The notes below the pieces were generated by a model. The model worked only from the letters and a program-made list of their open reading frames with translations. It was not told the DNA's origin and made no database searches. Positions 63,241 to 64,000 of a stretch of DNA of 64,000 bases are shown in pieces. The DNA lies in the NCBI GenBank assembly GCA_017463025.1, contig JAFTPZ010000008.1, positions 1 through 64,000 on the forward strand. The letters are read 5' to 3'. Position 1 is the stretch's first letter. Each line of letters begins with the position of its first letter. The stretch is from Clostridia bacterium. GTDB taxonomy: Bacteria > Bacillota > Clostridia > Christensenellales > Borkfalkiaceae. The translations under genes were made by a program, and so were the position numbers.

Positions 63241-64000
63241 ATGTTCAAAGCAGACGATTACAGATTAAAAATTCAAGGTATGCGAGGGGTGCTCAAAGAG
63301 GCGGAATACGCTTTGGATATCGAGCATTTACGCCCTCGTCTTGCCGAGCTTGAAAAGGAACAGGAAAACCCCGACGTTTGGCAGGATATGGAAAAATCCA
63401 CCAAGATCGGCAAGGAAATTTCGGGTATCCGCAATAAAATTGCCGCCTACGAAAAGGGCGCGACTGCGCTTTCCGACGCCGAGGACGTTATCGATCTGAT
63501 CGAGGAAACGGAGGACGAAAGCTTGATTGCCGAGCTCGACGAAATGCTCGCGGCGGCAGAAAAGGATATCGAGGATATGCGTATCCGCGCGATCTTGAAA
63601 GGTCCTTACGACAACCATAACGCCATGCTTGCCCTGCACGCCGGCGCAGGCGGTACGGAGGCTTGCGATTGGTGTCAGATGTTATACCGTATGTATTGCC
63701 GCTATTGCGAGAAAATGGGCTTTAAGGTGTACGAGCTCGACCGCGAGCCTGGCGACGGCGCAGGTTTTAAGAGCGTGGATTTTCGGGTAGAGGGCGAAAA
63801 TGCCTATGGGTATCTGAAAGCGGAAATGGGCGTGCACAGACTTGTGCGTATCTCCCCGTTCGACGCGAATAAGCGGCGGCAGACCTCCTTTTGCTCGCTC
63901 GAAGTTATGCCCGAGGTCGAGGACGATAACGAAGTGGAGATCAACGACGACGATATCCGTATCGATATCTACCATTCGGGCGGCGCAGGCGGTCAGAACG
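63241..64000 (+). CDS. prfB: Peptide chain release factor 2, 5' part
   Basis: 253 codons are in the window and the gene runs off the right edge. RISPFDANKRRQTSF contains the SPF stop-codon-recognition tripeptide of RF2, and the GGQ hydrolysis motif (SGGAGGQN) is the last thing seen. RF2 ends translation at UGA and UAA. The usual +1 frameshift site (CTT-TGA) near codon 25 is absent: the frame reads through without an early stop. Confidence 0.95.
   Translation, partial: MFKADDYRLKIQGMRGVLKEAEYALDIEHLRPRLAELEKEQENPDVWQDMEKSTKIGKEISGIRNKIAAYEKGATALSDAEDVIDLIEETEDESLIAELDEMLAAAEKDIEDMRIRAILKGPYDNHNAMLALHAGAGGTEACDWCQMLYRMYCRYCEKMGFKVYELDREPGDGAGFKSVDFRVEGENAYGYLKAEMGVHRLVRISPFDANKRRQTSFCSLEVMPEVEDDNEVEINDDDIRIDIYHSGGAGGQN

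Noticed and set aside
63241..64000. Programmed +1 frameshift in prfB
   Set aside because: No in-frame TGA; the open frame is continuous.

Overview
The window looks like part of the chromosome of an anaerobic, low-to-mid GC member of the Clostridia, probably an uncultured gut lineage. This rests on several things. The gene order is Firmicutes-like (yicC-gmk-rpoZ-priA-def-fmt-rsmB-rlmN, then rpmB / asp23 / yloV-fakA / recG, and secA-prfB). Promoters are near-consensus sigma-A type with 17-bp spacers, and ribosome binding sites are strong AGGAGG-like. Oxygen defence is of the anaerobe type (superoxide reductase and high-molecular-weight rubredoxin). No outer-membrane genes are visible. The genus cannot be fixed from sequence alone.

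Layout. 1-5.1 kb: the start of a CapA-like gene, a rhomboid-fold membrane protein, an RluA pseudouridine synthase, luxS with a nitroreductase, a BFD-type ferredoxin and a TIM-barrel isomerase, then superoxide reductase and flavin reductase-rubredoxin. 5.2-8.2 kb: rpsU and an unknown gene, then a small XRE regulator facing three unknown membrane proteins, two of them paralogous PH-like proteins, with shared operator-like dyads. 8.2-28 kb: housekeeping (pcrA, ligA, glpQ-type GDPD, yicC-gmk-rpoZ, priA-def-fmt-rsmB-rlmN, MATE, YgjV-like protein, rpmB, asp23, fakA-like yloV, recG). 28-32.7 kb: a HisIE homologue with a ruined HisI metal site, minD with an unknown small partner, DegV (FakB-like), a membrane protein behind a promoter whose spacer is a run of nine G, and trmO.

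32.7-41.5 kb is an arginine operon, argG-H-C-J-B-(yitT)-D-F, covering every step from glutamate to arginine except carbamoyl-phosphate synthesis. It sits behind an ArgR-box-like site. 41.5-45.6 kb: an aldose epimerase, a DUF1653 protein, a QueG-like Fe-S protein, a 32-residue membrane peptide missed by ordinary length cut-offs, and an ABC half-transporter.

45.6-49.8 kb is the accessory part. It holds a divergent pair of small HTH regulators separated by three identical-format operators (ATTCC-N6-GGAAT), a Cu/Zn superoxide dismutase, an IS200-type element with an inverted repeat enclosing its own start site, a duplicated tRNA-Ser 3' end beside an intact tRNA-Ser(UGA), a third XRE gene, and an Arc-like/SPFH pair. 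49.8-64 kb: an ABC-F ATPase, a radical SAM protein, metK, asnA, a 1,623-residue secreted protein built from CxxC repeats, secA with an unusual charged insertion, and the start of prfB.

I see no complete prophage, CRISPR array, rRNA or known riboswitch. The best candidates for undescribed biology are the XRE/PH-like membrane module (about 5.98-8.18 kb), the three-operator switch (45.8-45.9 kb), the G-tract promoter (31.1 kb), the pseudo-HisI/HisE protein, the long intergenic palindromes and the CxxC-repeat surface protein.
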